A stretch of DNA of 64,000 nt from Nostoc linckia z4. Its GTDB lineage: Bacteria; Cyanobacteriota; Cyanobacteriia; Cyanobacteriales; Nostocaceae. Every line of letters starts with the position of its first letter. Within the stretch, counting starts at the first letter, position 1. This document shows, one piece after another, positions 26,142 through 35,316 of the stretch. Made by a program: the position numbers and the translations under genes. The DNA lies in contig NZ_LAHA01000005.1 of assembly GCF_002608075.1 (NCBI RefSeq), forward strand, positions 124,001 to 188,000, written 5' to 3'. The notes below the pieces were generated by a model. That model searched no databases. It was not told the DNA's origin and worked only from the letters and a program-made list of their open reading frames with translations.

Positions 26142-27632
26142 TTAATTTAACTTGCTACTTCTTTTAACTCCTGCCCAAACCGTAAGCGGTTGTCCGACTT
26201 GTTTATAGAGCAAACTCTCTAAAATTACGCCATTATTATTAGCTGTCAGAGCTTTATTCGGCTGACGCAGAGATTCATAAAAACCGTTGTACCAACCATC
26301 TTTTGATTTGAGGTTGGTTTGGACGAAATCAAATAGCTGACGCGTGTAAGCAGTGTTATAAAGCACATGCCAGCCTACCGTTGCTTTAGCACTTAAAAAG
26401 CGCAAATCATTACGCTGTTGGCGGGTGTCTGTGATGGTAGCCCAAGGTTCTCCGTTGACAAACAAACTGCTGTAAACAAAGTAAGGAGGACGATCCAAAT
26501 TGTCTTCTGTGACCGCAGTTAATTGTTTTGTCGCTTGATAGCGAGATTCTTGAGCAGCTAAAATTCTATCGGCGTAGGCTTTGGGCAAAGCTTGAAACCC
26601 AGTTTCAATACCATCTAATATATAAGGTTCGCTCAAAACATAGTTATTGGCTTCAGATTTTTTATAATCACGTTTGTCGTAAGGAATTCCTTGTCCGTAA
26701 ACATTTACAAAGGCAGTATTCGACTGATAATCCAAAGCTTTGTTAACATCCAAGCCCCAAAGTTTCAGACCATAGGCAGCATAATTCTCATAACCCAAGC
26801 GACCTTCTTGGTTGTACTGTTCTCTACCTTTGATGACACTAGTACCATACATTCGCCCATTTTTGGTGAGACGCTTGACTTGCCAATGTTTCCAAACATC
26901 ATTGGAGAGCGATCGCATTTCGGGATACTTTGCACCAACTATTTTTAGCCAGATTGCCATCCGCCCCAAATCAATGGCAGACCAACCAATTTGTTCTTGT
27001 TTTTCTAGTTGACCATAATTAACGGGTATCAGGGTTTTTGCATTGTAGACTTTGTTGGGTAGTTCTTGTTTGTATAAGGGGATAGATGCCAGTGTTTTCA
27101 ACATTTTGGTCATTTTGGCATCAAATTCAGCCGCAGATACAATATTGAGTTCTCTAGCGCTGATTAAGGCGGCCATCGCAGCTGATTGATCCCACATAGT
27201 TACAGAGGGAAAACCATCAACAGAATTAACCAAACCAGTTTCGTCATTCCAGTTACGCTGGAAATATGACCAAGCTTGACGAGCTGTTGCCATTTCTTCT
27301 TTAGTTAACGATCCTGCACCAGGAGCAACATAAGGAGTGATGGCTATTGTTAATTGGTTGGCAGGAATCGGTTCACCTGGTAAAACCACAGATGTAGCGT
27401 CAAGCTTGGCAATTGTTTCAGCTTCTTCGGCACTAAAAGGAGTGCTTGGTAAGGGTTCCTTTGCTGCTGAAGCTATCTTGGATGTTGATAATTCTGGTCG
27501 ATCCACAGAAGTTGAAGACATTTGTTGTGACCAAAAATTAAACCCAGCGATCGCCACAACAGCAGTCACCACTCCTCCAACAGAAGCCAGGATGGATAAA
27601 CTCTTAGGTGGGGGTTGAAAATCAGAACTCAT
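26142..27632 (-). CDS. DUF3131 domain protein, membrane-anchored
   Basis: 496 residues. One N-terminal membrane segment (ILASVGGVVTAVVAIAGFNFW, about residues 14-34) anchors a large periplasmic part. That part has the DUF3131 pattern: EEMATARQAWSYFQRNWN, SVTMWDQSAAMAALISAREL, a GWSAIDLGRMAIWL block, LTKNGRMYG and a C-terminal NGVILESLLYKQVGQPL. The DUF3131 fold resembles alpha/alpha-toroid glycan-active proteins, and a role in polysaccharide metabolism is plausible but unproven. ATG start. It converges with the GNAT remnant. Confidence 0.8.
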   Translation of the reverse strand: MSSDFQPPPKSLSILASVGGVVTAVVAIAGFNFWSQQMSSTSVDRPELSTSKIASAAKEPLPSTPFSAEEAETIAKLDATSVVLPGEPIPANQLTIAITPYVAPGAGSLTKEEMATARQAWSYFQRNWNDETGLVNSVDGFPSVTMWDQSAAMAALISARELNIVSAAEFDAKMTKMLKTLASIPLYKQELPNKVYNAKTLIPVNYGQLEKQEQIGWSAIDLGRMAIWLKIVGAKYPEMRSLSNDVWKHWQVKRLTKNGRMYGTSVIKGREQYNQEGRLGYENYAAYGLKLWGLDVNKALDYQSNTAFVNVYGQGIPYDKRDYKKSEANNYVLSEPYILDGIETGFQALPKAYADRILAAQESRYQATKQLTAVTEDNLDRPPYFVYSSLFVNGEPWATITDTRQQRNDLRFLSAKATVGWHVLYNTAYTRQLFDFVQTNLKSKDGWYNGFYESLRQPNKALTANNNGVILESLLYKQVGQPLTVWAGVKRSSKLN

Positions 27633-27955
27633 AGGGATTAAAGCCTCTTTTTATGAATTACAGTGCTTTGCGTAATCTCACCAGAGTTTATTCTTCCCAA
27701 ATTTCAAATCTGATTAACTTATGGCTGGGGATTGGGGGAGATGGGGAGATGGGGAGATGGGGAGATGGGGAGATGGGGGAGACAAGGGAGACAAGGGAGA
27801 CAAGGAGAGAAGTCTGAGCGGAGGTTTCCGACCATCAGAACTTCGGAGAGAAAGATTGCTACCTTGTCTACCTTGTCTACCTTGTCCTCTTCCCATCCCC
27901 AATGCCCAATGCCCTATGCCCAAAAACTCTTGCAAGTGGCATAGAGTTTTTGATT
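27633..27955. repeat. Spacer dominated by decamer and nonamer repeats
   Basis: GGGGAGATGG units (27733-27780), GACAAGGGA units (27778-27805) and CTACCTTGT units (27858-27890) fill the centre. The two latter arrays are complementary in part (ACAAGG against CCTTGT). They create spurious ORFs rich in Gly/Arg on both strands. The 100 bp next to 27632 probably hold the DUF3131 promoter. Confidence 0.7.
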
Positions 27956-28276
27956 TCAGCGATGACCTTTAAACGGATTGATGTAAAGTTCATCTTGGCA
28001 CTCTACCCCCACTTCAAGTTTGCAATCTGAGCGGGGATAAGCAATGCAAAGTAAAACAAAGCCCATTGCTTCCTGTGCAGATTTCAGTGCTAAGGCTCCA
28101 GGCTGATGCACTTTACCCTCAATTAAACGCGCTGCACAACTAATACACGCACCGTATCGGCAACCTACAGGTAACCGCAAACCCGTGGCTTCTACAGCAT
28201 CTAATATGTACTGACTTTCTGCTACTTCTATAACGAAGTCATTGCGATTTACAAGTTGCACTCGGTAATTTTTCAT
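27956..28276 (-). CDS. Plant-type [2Fe-2S] ferredoxin
   Basis: 106 residues with the four cluster ligands CRYGACISC (C39, C44, C47) and the distal Cys in VLLCIAYP. The spacing CX4CX2C...C is that of photosynthetic-type ferredoxins. The sequence differs from the major PetF (for example the Ile and extra Ala around the cluster loop and a basic C-terminus), so this is a minor ferredoxin feeding an unidentified enzyme. ATG start. No reductase or oxygenase gene is adjacent. Confidence 0.9.
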   Translation of the reverse strand: MKNYRVQLVNRNDFVIEVAESQYILDAVEATGLRLPVGCRYGACISCAARLIEGKVHQPGALALKSAQEAMGFVLLCIAYPRSDCKLEVGVECQDELYINPFKGHR

Positions 28277-28280
28277 ATAA

Positions 28281-28292
28281 ATTAGGACTTAC
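28281..28292. repeat. Single family B end (AGGACTTACGCA)
   Basis: This 12-mer equals the terminal repeat of the family B elements. It is followed directly by CAGTCATCAGTCAACAG repeats without a matching right end, so it looks like a truncated copy. It lies just upstream of the ferredoxin start codon. Confidence 0.4.
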
Positions 28293-28483
28293 GCATTGAC
28301 AGTCATCAGTCAACAGTCATCAACTACCTGATTTTAAGAAAAGCGATCGCCACGACAGCATTGTTTATCCAAAATTCCTAATCTCATAATTATTATCTAC
28401 GGTTAGCTGATTGAGATACAGTAGTTTATAGCCTAACTTTTGCAAAGTAACCCTTGTAGCTCTGCAATGCTCTGGGAAAATCA

Positions 28484-29881
28484 ATGGTTAAAGATTCATT
28501 TGGACTAGAAGTTACTACCGATTCATCAGCTGCGGTAAATGCCATCAATAGCTTTGTAGATCAATTATTTAGTGTCGGAAACGATGCTCAAGTTATTTTC
28601 AAAGCAGTTGAGGCAGATTCGACTTGTGTCATCGCCAATGCTCAAGTTGCTGCATTTTACTTGTTTGGTGGTGGTTCTGTTGGCTTAACTCAGGCAAAAT
28701 TTTATCTGAATGCGGCCAAAGCCAACCTGAAAACAGCAAATGAGCGGGAAAAACTTTACGTTGCAGCAATAGAAGCTTGGGCAAACCGTGATATCCAGCA
28801 AGCGATCGCTTATCATGAAGCGATTACTGATGCCTATCCCCGTGATTTAACCTCAGTGCATGTAGCCCAATATCACTATAGAAATTCCGGTAATAGTCAA
28901 GGGATGCTGGGGATCGCTGAAAAGGTTTTTGCTGTCAATCAAGATAACCCCTATATTTACGGGATGCTGGCATTTGGGCTAGAAGAGTGCCATAAGATAC
29001 CAGAAGCAGAAACATACGCCAAACATGCCATCGCGCTGAAACGAGATAATCGTTGGGCACATCACGCCATTGCACATGTCTTGGAAACCACAGGACGCCT
29101 AGAAGAAGGGATTACTTTAATGGAAAGTCTCAGTGATACTTGGGAATATGCTAGTTCGGCTTTTTACGGTCATCTTTGGTGGCATACATCCCTTTACTAC
29201 TTGGATATTGAAAATTTTGCCAAGGTGCTGGAAATATATGATACCCGCATCTGGGGACGTGCCAAAAAAGACAGCGGTCGCGAGCAGATTAATGCCATCG
29301 CTTTGTTGCTCAGGCTAGAGTTACGTGGTGTAGACGTGGGTAAGCGCTGGCAAGAACTTGCTAATTATTTGCAACCACGGCTACACGAACACGTCCTTGC
29401 TTTCCTAGATTTGCAGTACATCTATGCACTGGTGCGGGGAGGTAAAGAAGATTGGGCGGCTCAAATGTTGGAGAGTATGCAACGTCATGCCGAAACAGTA
29501 TTACCTTATGCTAAGCGTACTTGGACAGACATTGGAATACCTGCGGCTAAAGGGATGATAGCCCATGCTCGTGGAGATTTAAAAGAAGCGATCGCTCAAT
29601 TAGAGCCAGTATTGCCAGAGTTACAATTTACAGGAGGCTCTCACGCTCAACGAGATTTATTCGAGCAAATTTACCTTGATGCTTTGATACGGGAAAAGCA
29701 GTATCACCAAGCCTTAAATGTTCTGGAAAAACGCCAAGCCGCCCGCAATCACATTCCAGTCATTCAGCGCCAATTAGCTAAGACTTATAGCCAGCTGGAA
29801 CGCACCAATGAAGCACATCAAGCCTCACAACTGGCTTTAGAACTATCACAACATTATCAAAAAGTAGAGCAAACAGTATGA
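28484..29881 (+). CDS. TPR protein of the TTC38-like type
   Basis: 465 residues, wholly helical. Several tetratricopeptide-like units are seen, for example PYIYGMLAFGLEECHKIPEAE, AETYAKHAIALKRDNRWAH and HAIAHVLETTGRLEEGITLM. The WAHHAIAHVLETTGRLEEG segment and SSAFYGHLWWHTSLYYLD are typical of the TTC38 family. It has no signal peptide or catalytic motif. Its stop overlaps the ATG of the aldo/keto reductase (ATGA), which implies co-translation. A scaffold role for a linked metabolic step is inferred only from that. Confidence 0.8.
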   Translation: MVKDSFGLEVTTDSSAAVNAINSFVDQLFSVGNDAQVIFKAVEADSTCVIANAQVAAFYLFGGGSVGLTQAKFYLNAAKANLKTANEREKLYVAAIEAWANRDIQQAIAYHEAITDAYPRDLTSVHVAQYHYRNSGNSQGMLGIAEKVFAVNQDNPYIYGMLAFGLEECHKIPEAETYAKHAIALKRDNRWAHHAIAHVLETTGRLEEGITLMESLSDTWEYASSAFYGHLWWHTSLYYLDIENFAKVLEIYDTRIWGRAKKDSGREQINAIALLLRLELRGVDVGKRWQELANYLQPRLHEHVLAFLDLQYIYALVRGGKEDWAAQMLESMQRHAETVLPYAKRTWTDIGIPAAKGMIAHARGDLKEAIAQLEPVLPELQFTGGSHAQRDLFEQIYLDALIREKQYHQALNVLEKRQAARNHIPVIQRQLAKTYSQLERTNEAHQASQLALELSQHYQKVEQTV

Positions 29882-30882
29882 CTACATACGTAAATCTGGG
29901 AAAAAGTGGGCTGAAAGTATCGCGCATTGCCTTGGGTACGATGACTTATGGCGATCGCAAATTGCGAGAATGGGTCTTAGAAGAAGAAGAAAGTCGTCCT
30001 TTTATCAAACTGGCTTTGGAGTTAGGGATTAACTTCTTTGACACCGCCGATGTTTATTCTTTGGGCGTTAGCGAAGAAATCTTGGGACGAGCATTAAAAG
30101 ACTTTGCCAAAAGAGACCAAGTTGTAATTGCTACTAAAGTTCATGGTAAAGTTGGTGATGGCCCCAACGACCGCGGATTATCTCGCAAACATATTTTTGA
30201 TAGCATTGATGCCTCATTGCGGCGGCTACAAACAGATTATGTGGATTTGTACCAAATTCACCGTTGGGACTACGAAACACCAATTGAGGAAACCCTAGAA
30301 GCACTGCACGACCTTGTAAAAATCGGTAAAGTTCGTTACTTGGGTATATCGAGTGTTTACGCATGGCAGTTTGCGAAAGCTCTTTTCCTCGCTGACCAAC
30401 ACCATTGGAATCGTTTTGTATCAATACAAAACCACTACAACTTAGTTTATAGAGAAGAAGAGAGAGAAATCATCCCTTTATCTTTAGACCAAGGAATTGG
30501 AATTATTCCCTGGAGTCCCTTAGCGCGGGGCTTTCTGGCTGGTAACCGTAGCAAAGAAGATCGCGGTGAAACTGTGAGGGCAAAAACCGATGAATTTGCC
30601 CACAAACTTTACTATCAAGATTCAGATTTTGAAATTGTGCATCGTGTCGTCGAATTGGCACAAAAACGCAGCGTCAAACCAACACAAATAGCCTTAGCTT
30701 GGTTACTGCATCAACCAGGTGTCACAGCCCCAATCATTGGTGCTAGTAAAATCGAACATCTCAAAGAAGCAGTTGAAGCTGTGGATTTGAAACTTTCCGA
30801 TGAAGAACGTAAGTACTTGGAAGAACCTTATACACCCCACACCATCTTAGGGCATCAATATCCTTCTGGAAATCGCGTTTAG
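29878..30882 (+). CDS. Aldo/keto reductase
   Basis: A 334-residue (beta/alpha)8 barrel NADPH-dependent reductase. The catalytic tetrad can be read as the Asp and Tyr in NFFDTADVYSLG, the Lys in VIATKVHG and the His in YQIHRWD. The NADPH-binding part is GVTAPIIGASKIEHLKEAVEA. Overall it resembles the AKR family near YajO/PdxI-type proteins; the substrate is unknown. Its start overlaps the stop of the TPR gene by four bases, so the two form an operon. A low-complexity spacer follows. Confidence 0.9.
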   Translation: MTTYVNLGKSGLKVSRIALGTMTYGDRKLREWVLEEEESRPFIKLALELGINFFDTADVYSLGVSEEILGRALKDFAKRDQVVIATKVHGKVGDGPNDRGLSRKHIFDSIDASLRRLQTDYVDLYQIHRWDYETPIEETLEALHDLVKIGKVRYLGISSVYAWQFAKALFLADQHHWNRFVSIQNHYNLVYREEEREIIPLSLDQGIGIIPWSPLARGFLAGNRSKEDRGETVRAKTDEFAHKLYYQDSDFEIVHRVVELAQKRSVKPTQIALAWLLHQPGVTAPIIGASKIEHLKEAVEAVDLKLSDEERKYLEEPYTPHTILGHQYPSGNRV

Positions 30883-31348
30883 TATTTCTGTATTGGGGAG
30901 TCGGGAATGAGGAGATGGGGGAGATGGCAACGCAAAGGGGAAAGGAAAGATCCCCCCAATACTTGTCGGGTTTTGGGGAAAAGGGGAAGGGGGGGCCCCT
31001 GAAGGGGATAAGGGGCAGGGGAAAGGGCAAAGAAAAAACCTTTACCCTTTACCCGGTTGGTGAGCTTGTCGAACCATTAACCTTTTCCCAAAACCAAATT
31101 CCGAGTTGAAAATGCACAAAGCGAGCAGTATTGAGATCCCCCCTTGTTCTTTTTCCCTTTTCCCTACACGAAGGGTTTTGCCCCATGTTCAATGCCAATT
31201 TATTGCATTCTTTTTTCAAATTGGTATAACTTCAGCGAACATTGGGTGATTCCTAGACCTTTGCCTCAATTGAGACTTACCCAATCCTTAGGCGCGATCG
31301 CAATAATTACCTTTGTGAGCGTTGGCTGTGTGGATGTAGGGCAAGAAT
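30883..31348. other. Spacer with G/A-rich runs and a dispersed palindromic repeat
   Basis: 466 bp. GGGGAAAGG-type runs (30910-31040) are followed by GGTTGGTGAGCTTGTCGAACC (about 31055-31075), which recurs identically with its flanks at about 57354-57375. A plus-strand ORF (31144-31422) with a lipobox-like FVSVGC overlaps the methyltransferase 3' end and lacks a ribosome site. It may be the broken 5' end of a lipoprotein gene. Confidence 0.45.
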
Positions 31349-31948
31349 CTAGCCTTGCACCTGAAAAATTGCCAAGTGTTCTTCGCCTTTGCGACTGGCG
31401 ATGGAATCCTTTGCAGCTTTGAACAGGATGATATCAAAGTAGGGTGAAAAACTATCCAAAATTTCCTGTGGCTTGACGCCAAACGGGGGGCCATCTAACC
31501 GACTATGGGTAAAAAACAGGGCAATCAGTTGACCATTGGGACGTAGTAAGTTTTTTATAAGCTGTACATATTGCGATCGCAACGTTGGATCGATGGCACA
31601 AAAACAAGTATGTTCTAACACGTAATCAAAACTATGTAGAAACTCTGCTTGCAATTCAAAAATGTTGCGTTGTAAAAATTGAACGTTCAGTTCTCGTGCT
31701 TTGGCAATAGTAGAAGCACGGGCAATGGCGCTGGTAGCAAAATCAAACCCAATGACATCAAACCCTGCTGTTGAAAATAACATCGCATCGTGTCCGCTTC
31801 CACAGCCTAAAACTGCCATTTGTCCAGGCTTGGGGGCTTGCCCTGATGCCAGAAGATTGATAAATGGTGGAGCTGGACAGCCCAAATCCCAAGGGTCTCG
31901 ATTTTCTTGATACCGTTTTTCCCAAGCTTCAGCGCTGAGGTCAATCAT
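31349..31948 (-). CDS. SAM-dependent methyltransferase (TPMT-like family)
   Basis: 199 residues of the thiopurine methyltransferase-like class I methyltransferases. WEKRYQENRDPWDLGCPAPPF is the family's N-terminal signature. VLGCGSGHDAMLFSTAG is motif I for SAM binding, followed by VIGFDFATSAI, DYVLEHTCFCAIDP and LLRPNGQLIALFF. Relatives methylate thiols, halides or metalloids, and the substrate here is not fixed by sequence. ATG start at 31948. Confidence 0.85.
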   Translation of the reverse strand: MIDLSAEAWEKRYQENRDPWDLGCPAPPFINLLASGQAPKPGQMAVLGCGSGHDAMLFSTAGFDVIGFDFATSAIARASTIAKARELNVQFLQRNIFELQAEFLHSFDYVLEHTCFCAIDPTLRSQYVQLIKNLLRPNGQLIALFFTHSRLDGPPFGVKPQEILDSFSPYFDIILFKAAKDSIASRKGEEHLAIFQVQG

Positions 31949-32165
31949 GATGGAATTCTACTTTAGGAGGCAGGGAGGCAGAGGGGCAGGGGGTAGGAGC
32001 GAAAGGCTTTTGGGATTTTGCTAAAGATGCGGTAATCATAAGTGATTAGCCCTTGAGCAGAACATTATATGATAGATGGATGGCCAAAAAGCTTATCTAC
32101 TAACTATTTGACTATCCAAAACCTCAAATCCAAAATCTAAAATCTAAAATCCAAAATAGAACGAG
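31949..32165. other. Spacer with AAATCTAAAATCC repeat
   Basis: A tandem of TCCAAAATCTAAAATCTAAA-like units (32117-32157) follows the SBP56 stop, and a short G/A-rich run lies near 31968-31998. No gene. Confidence 0.4.
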
Positions 32166-33518
32166 TTAAATCCAAATATCTGAAGTGCAATCACCGCCAG
32201 GATAGCGCATCTCATGGGCACGAGAGGGGCCTGCTGGTTCTTTGCCAAAATCAACGTAGAAGTCTTCGTTAATTTTGAGTCCACCATTTTCGGTGTCACA
32301 ATCAATCTGTAATAAATATGAGCCGGTCTTGGATAAATCGGGATAAAACTGATTATCCCAAGTACTAAATAGGGAATTTGTCACATAAAGCCGTTTACCA
32401 TCCAGACTCAGCTGTAGCATTTGCGGCCCGCCAGCCAGTTTATGACCTTGAACTTCACCACTGTTACCTAGCAAACCACCGCACCAAACTTGACCAGTGA
32501 GTCGAGGATGGGATGGATCGCTGATATCATACTGACGGATATCTCCATGTAACCAATTGGAAAAGTAAATGTAGCGATCGCACATTGAAATCAAAATATC
32601 AGTAATCAATGATGGCACTGGTATCGGCCAACCTGCCACTTCTACCGCAGGGATATCAATTACTTTCTCTATTTGCCAATGGCCATTTGGTTTTTGCCAA
32701 TGCCAAACATTACTACTCAGTGCTGCGGCTACAAATCCATGAGTGCTGTCGGGGTTGTGGTGAAAGCGCACTTCTAAGGGAATTAATCCTTCTTGTCCTA
32801 AATCAAAACTTTGGATAATTTCTCGTGTTGACCAATTCCAAAAATGTACGTGATGACCATAGTTATCAGCTGCTATGTCGTTGAGGTCAAAACCAGGATA
32901 ATAGGTTTTAGGTGCGCCCCATTCGCTACTCACCATAATGTTATGACGCGGCTGATACCAAAAGTCATAGTTAAATCGCATACCTTGGGTTTGATGTTCC
33001 CAACGTCCAGCAATGTCAAAATTGTCATCCAGTAACAAAAAGCCACCAGGGCCATTTCCCTCACTGTCCCCCAGCATAGAAATCATGACATGGCCATCTG
33101 CGAGACAGTGGACTGTATGGGGCGCAGTTAAATTAGTCTTTTCTTTAATTTCTTCTGGTTCAATGACCTTGTGCAGTTTTGGGGCTTTGGTATCTGCGGT
33201 ATCAACAATATAAATGCGGCTAGAACGTTGTCCGGGGATAACGGTAAATCTGCGGGATTTACTAGCATCACCGTGACAAGAACTACAAGCATTCCAGCCA
33301 AAGTGATGTAATTCATCACCAATGTAAGGCATCGATAGACGATGAATTATTTGGGAATAGGTTGGAGAATTGGGGTCAACGTCTACGGTGGCGAGATAAT
33401 CTGGTTCTTCGATACCAGTACCAGTATAAAGGGCGATGGCATAAAGCACCTTTTCTCTTTGGGCTTTGGTGGCTGCTTCTGGAGAAGCATAGCCAGGGCC
33501 ACAACAAGCATGAGTCAT
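32166..33518 (-). CDS. Selenium-binding protein SBP56 family (methanethiol oxidase-like)
   Basis: A 450-residue seven-bladed propeller protein. The N-terminus (ACCGPGYASPEAA), the NACSSCHG motif that holds the selenium-reactive Cys in human SBP1, and later HVHFWNWSTRE, HHNPDSTHGFVAA, YFSNWLHGDIRQYDISDP and CGGLLG are all diagnostic. Bacterial and human members act as methanethiol oxidases, giving H2S, H2O2 and formaldehyde. That activity is inferred from the family. ATG start. No metal chaperone (SCO-like) gene lies nearby. Confidence 0.93.
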   Translation of the reverse strand: MTHACCGPGYASPEAATKAQREKVLYAIALYTGTGIEEPDYLATVDVDPNSPTYSQIIHRLSMPYIGDELHHFGWNACSSCHGDASKSRRFTVIPGQRSSRIYIVDTADTKAPKLHKVIEPEEIKEKTNLTAPHTVHCLADGHVMISMLGDSEGNGPGGFLLLDDNFDIAGRWEHQTQGMRFNYDFWYQPRHNIMVSSEWGAPKTYYPGFDLNDIAADNYGHHVHFWNWSTREIIQSFDLGQEGLIPLEVRFHHNPDSTHGFVAAALSSNVWHWQKPNGHWQIEKVIDIPAVEVAGWPIPVPSLITDILISMCDRYIYFSNWLHGDIRQYDISDPSHPRLTGQVWCGGLLGNSGEVQGHKLAGGPQMLQLSLDGKRLYVTNSLFSTWDNQFYPDLSKTGSYLLQIDCDTENGGLKINEDFYVDFGKEPAGPSRAHEMRYPGGDCTSDIWI

Positions 33519-33551
33519 AGTTTTACACTTTATACTATTTCACTTATTGAT

Positions 33552-33720
33552 AGGACTTACGCAACGCCGATATTGTCATTGCGACCGTAACGGAGTGTAG
33601 GGAAGCAATCCCAGCATCAGGGGGATTACTTCTCTACGAGACCTGTGCGTAGCTTGCTTCTCGGTAGGAGTAAACTATCGCTCGTAATGACGGAATTACG
33701 TTATTTTTGCGTAAGTTCTG
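33552..33720. mobile_element. Family B MITE-like element with ATTGAT direct repeats
   Basis: AGGACTTACGCAA (33552-33564) and TTGCGTAAGTTCT (33707-33719) are 13-bp terminal inverted repeats with one mismatch, flanked by ATTGAT on both sides (33546-33551 and 33721-33726). The interior matches the copy at 62636-62764 (ATTGCGACCG..AACGGAGTGTAGGGA), with about 40 bp more. There is no ORF. The remaining spacer up to 34024 has a family D arm near 33810 and CCTTTACCC runs. Confidence 0.75.
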
Positions 33721-34024
33721 ATTGATACAAATCATTCATTCTGCTCCCCCTGCTCAAGAGCCTCAAGAACTTGCTTAAATGTATCAATAATTAAAGTAAA
33801 ACGGTATTAGGGACTTCCAAGTAAAAAAATATTCCATAGAAGGCTGTTGACTGTGAACCGTCAATAGGAGCCACTGATGGATACGTAGTGGTTTGCCAAC
33901 CCAAAAATGCGCTTCTTTCGGGCTGGGGAAAGGGAAATGGGTAAAGGGTAAGAGATTTAAAACCTTTCCCCTTTACCCTTTCCCCTTTACCCCGCCCGCT
34001 AAGTCACGAGAGCAAACTACTAGC

Positions 34025-34687
34025 TTACAACAAGCCCCGATAACGAATAAAAACCAAAACCGCTGCCCAGGAACCCAAGGCGACTTTTACAGCAACCAAA
34101 ATATTCAGCAAAGGAATAACTCCCCCACTGACAAGTGCGCCCAATTCTCCGTGCGGTAACTCTACTCCTGCTAGAGTGATAACCGCTAGTACGATAAAAA
34201 CCAGAACCGAAACTTTTTCCCATGTAGCAGCGTGCCAACGTTGGTAGATTTCTTGCATCCATTGTGGTGATGAAGTAATGGCAATCAAACCAATGGCTGT
34301 TCCCCCTGCGACTCCGGCGGCAAAACCACCCCCCGGACTGAGATGCCCGCGAATAGCTAACTCGATACTGACTAAGGCGGAAATTGTGGCTCCGAGACGC
34401 GCCAAAACAATGGATGGTTGGTCAGTGAAACTATGGATTTTTTGAGATGGCTTTTCATTGGCCAGCAAAAAGTAGACACCCATAATGGCGATCGTAAATA
34501 CCACCACCTCAAAAATAGTGTCATACAGTCGATTTCTGAGAATGATACCCGAAACTGCATTGGGTATCCCACTATCTTGTACAACCGCTTCGACGATAGA
34601 GATATCCGGTAAGTCTGCTGCTGGATTGGGTATGACGATAAATTTGATATATAGCGCTATGCCCGCAGCAATGTAAACCCATTTCAT
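34025..34687 (-). CDS. mrpB: Mrp antiporter subunit B (MnhB-like)
   Basis: 220 residues. A first membrane segment and a DUF4040-like stretch are followed by the MnhB domain (about 85-218) with RLGATISALVSIELAIRGHLSPGGGFAAGVAGG, a signature of MrpB. It has about six membrane helices. It is the last gene of the seven-gene operon, starting two bases after the DUF4040 gene's stop. MrpB is a membrane subunit of the hetero-oligomeric Na+/H+ antiporter complex. Confidence 0.88.
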   Translation of the reverse strand: MKWVYIAAGIALYIKFIVIPNPAADLPDISIVEAVVQDSGIPNAVSGIILRNRLYDTIFEVVVFTIAIMGVYFLLANEKPSQKIHSFTDQPSIVLARLGATISALVSIELAIRGHLSPGGGFAAGVAGGTAIGLIAITSSPQWMQEIYQRWHAATWEKVSVLVFIVLAVITLAGVELPHGELGALVSGGVIPLLNILVAVKVALGSWAAVLVFIRYRGLL

Positions 34688-34689
34688 AT

Positions 34690-35316
34690 CTACTTTGTCC
34701 CTGAATTTGGTGTACTCATAGTTCCTAAGGTCAGAGTATTTTCATCTGCTGCTTGTTTTGTGAAAATTGGTGTTACATAGGTCAGGGTTGTGGTTGGTGA
34801 GGAAAGTTCGGTTTGCACGATCTCATAAATGCGCCGTACCCTGGTTGCAGTCTGATAGGGTGGCTTTTCTTCCTCAGAGGCTTCTTCATGTTGCGATCGC
34901 TCCTGTGGAAAACAGCTAGCATGAATTTCTTTGTCCAACAGTGCTTGCTGTAAAGTTTGTATATCGCTATAGCTGACTAGCTCCAGACGCATGTGGCGTT
35001 TGCCAAGAATTGTGCGTAAGTCATTCATCAGTTGCCCAAAAAGACCATCGTCATCTGCTTGCTCTTGGAGTACACCAAGACGCATCACCAACGATGAACG
35101 CACCGCCACCGCATACAGTGTAATTGCCAGCATAGTACCCACCAAGGCTTCAGTCAAAGCAACATCGGGAGCGCCTAGAACCGCATATACCATTGCTGCC
35201 ACTGCTCCTAAGATGCCACGGATGACTAAGGCATGGTATGGATTAGTCTGAAATACCACCATACAGGCACTTAAGGGTAGCAGAGCGACGATTATATAAA
35301 GATAACTATCATTCAT
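34690..35316 (-). CDS. DUF4040 (MrpA C-terminal/MbhD-like) subunit with cytosolic tail
   Basis: 208 residues. Three membrane segments include AVLGAPDVALTEALVGTMLAITLYAV, the conserved motif of the MbhD/MrpA C-terminal module. A soluble tail of about 120 residues, rich in Glu and Gln, follows and is not part of the usual module. The ATG at 35316 is chosen because AGGAG precedes it at the right distance; a longer frame to 35352 has none. It overlaps mrpG by eight bases. In many bacteria this module is fused to MrpA, but here it stands alone. Confidence 0.78.
   Translation of the reverse strand: MNDSYLYIIVALLPLSACMVVFQTNPYHALVIRGILGAVAAMVYAVLGAPDVALTEALVGTMLAITLYAVAVRSSLVMRLGVLQEQADDDGLFGQLMNDLRTILGKRHMRLELVSYSDIQTLQQALLDKEIHASCFPQERSQHEEASEEEKPPYQTATRVRRIYEIVQTELSSPTTTLTYVTPIFTKQAADENTLTLGTMSTPNSGTK

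Noticed and set aside
31144..31422. ORF with a lipobox-like VSVGC
   Set aside because: Overlaps the methyltransferase 3' end on the other strand and has no ribosome site; at most a broken lipoprotein start.
33893..34159. 88-codon plus-strand ORF at the end of mrpB
   Set aside because: It starts in CCTTTACCC low-complexity DNA and continues antisense to mrpB.
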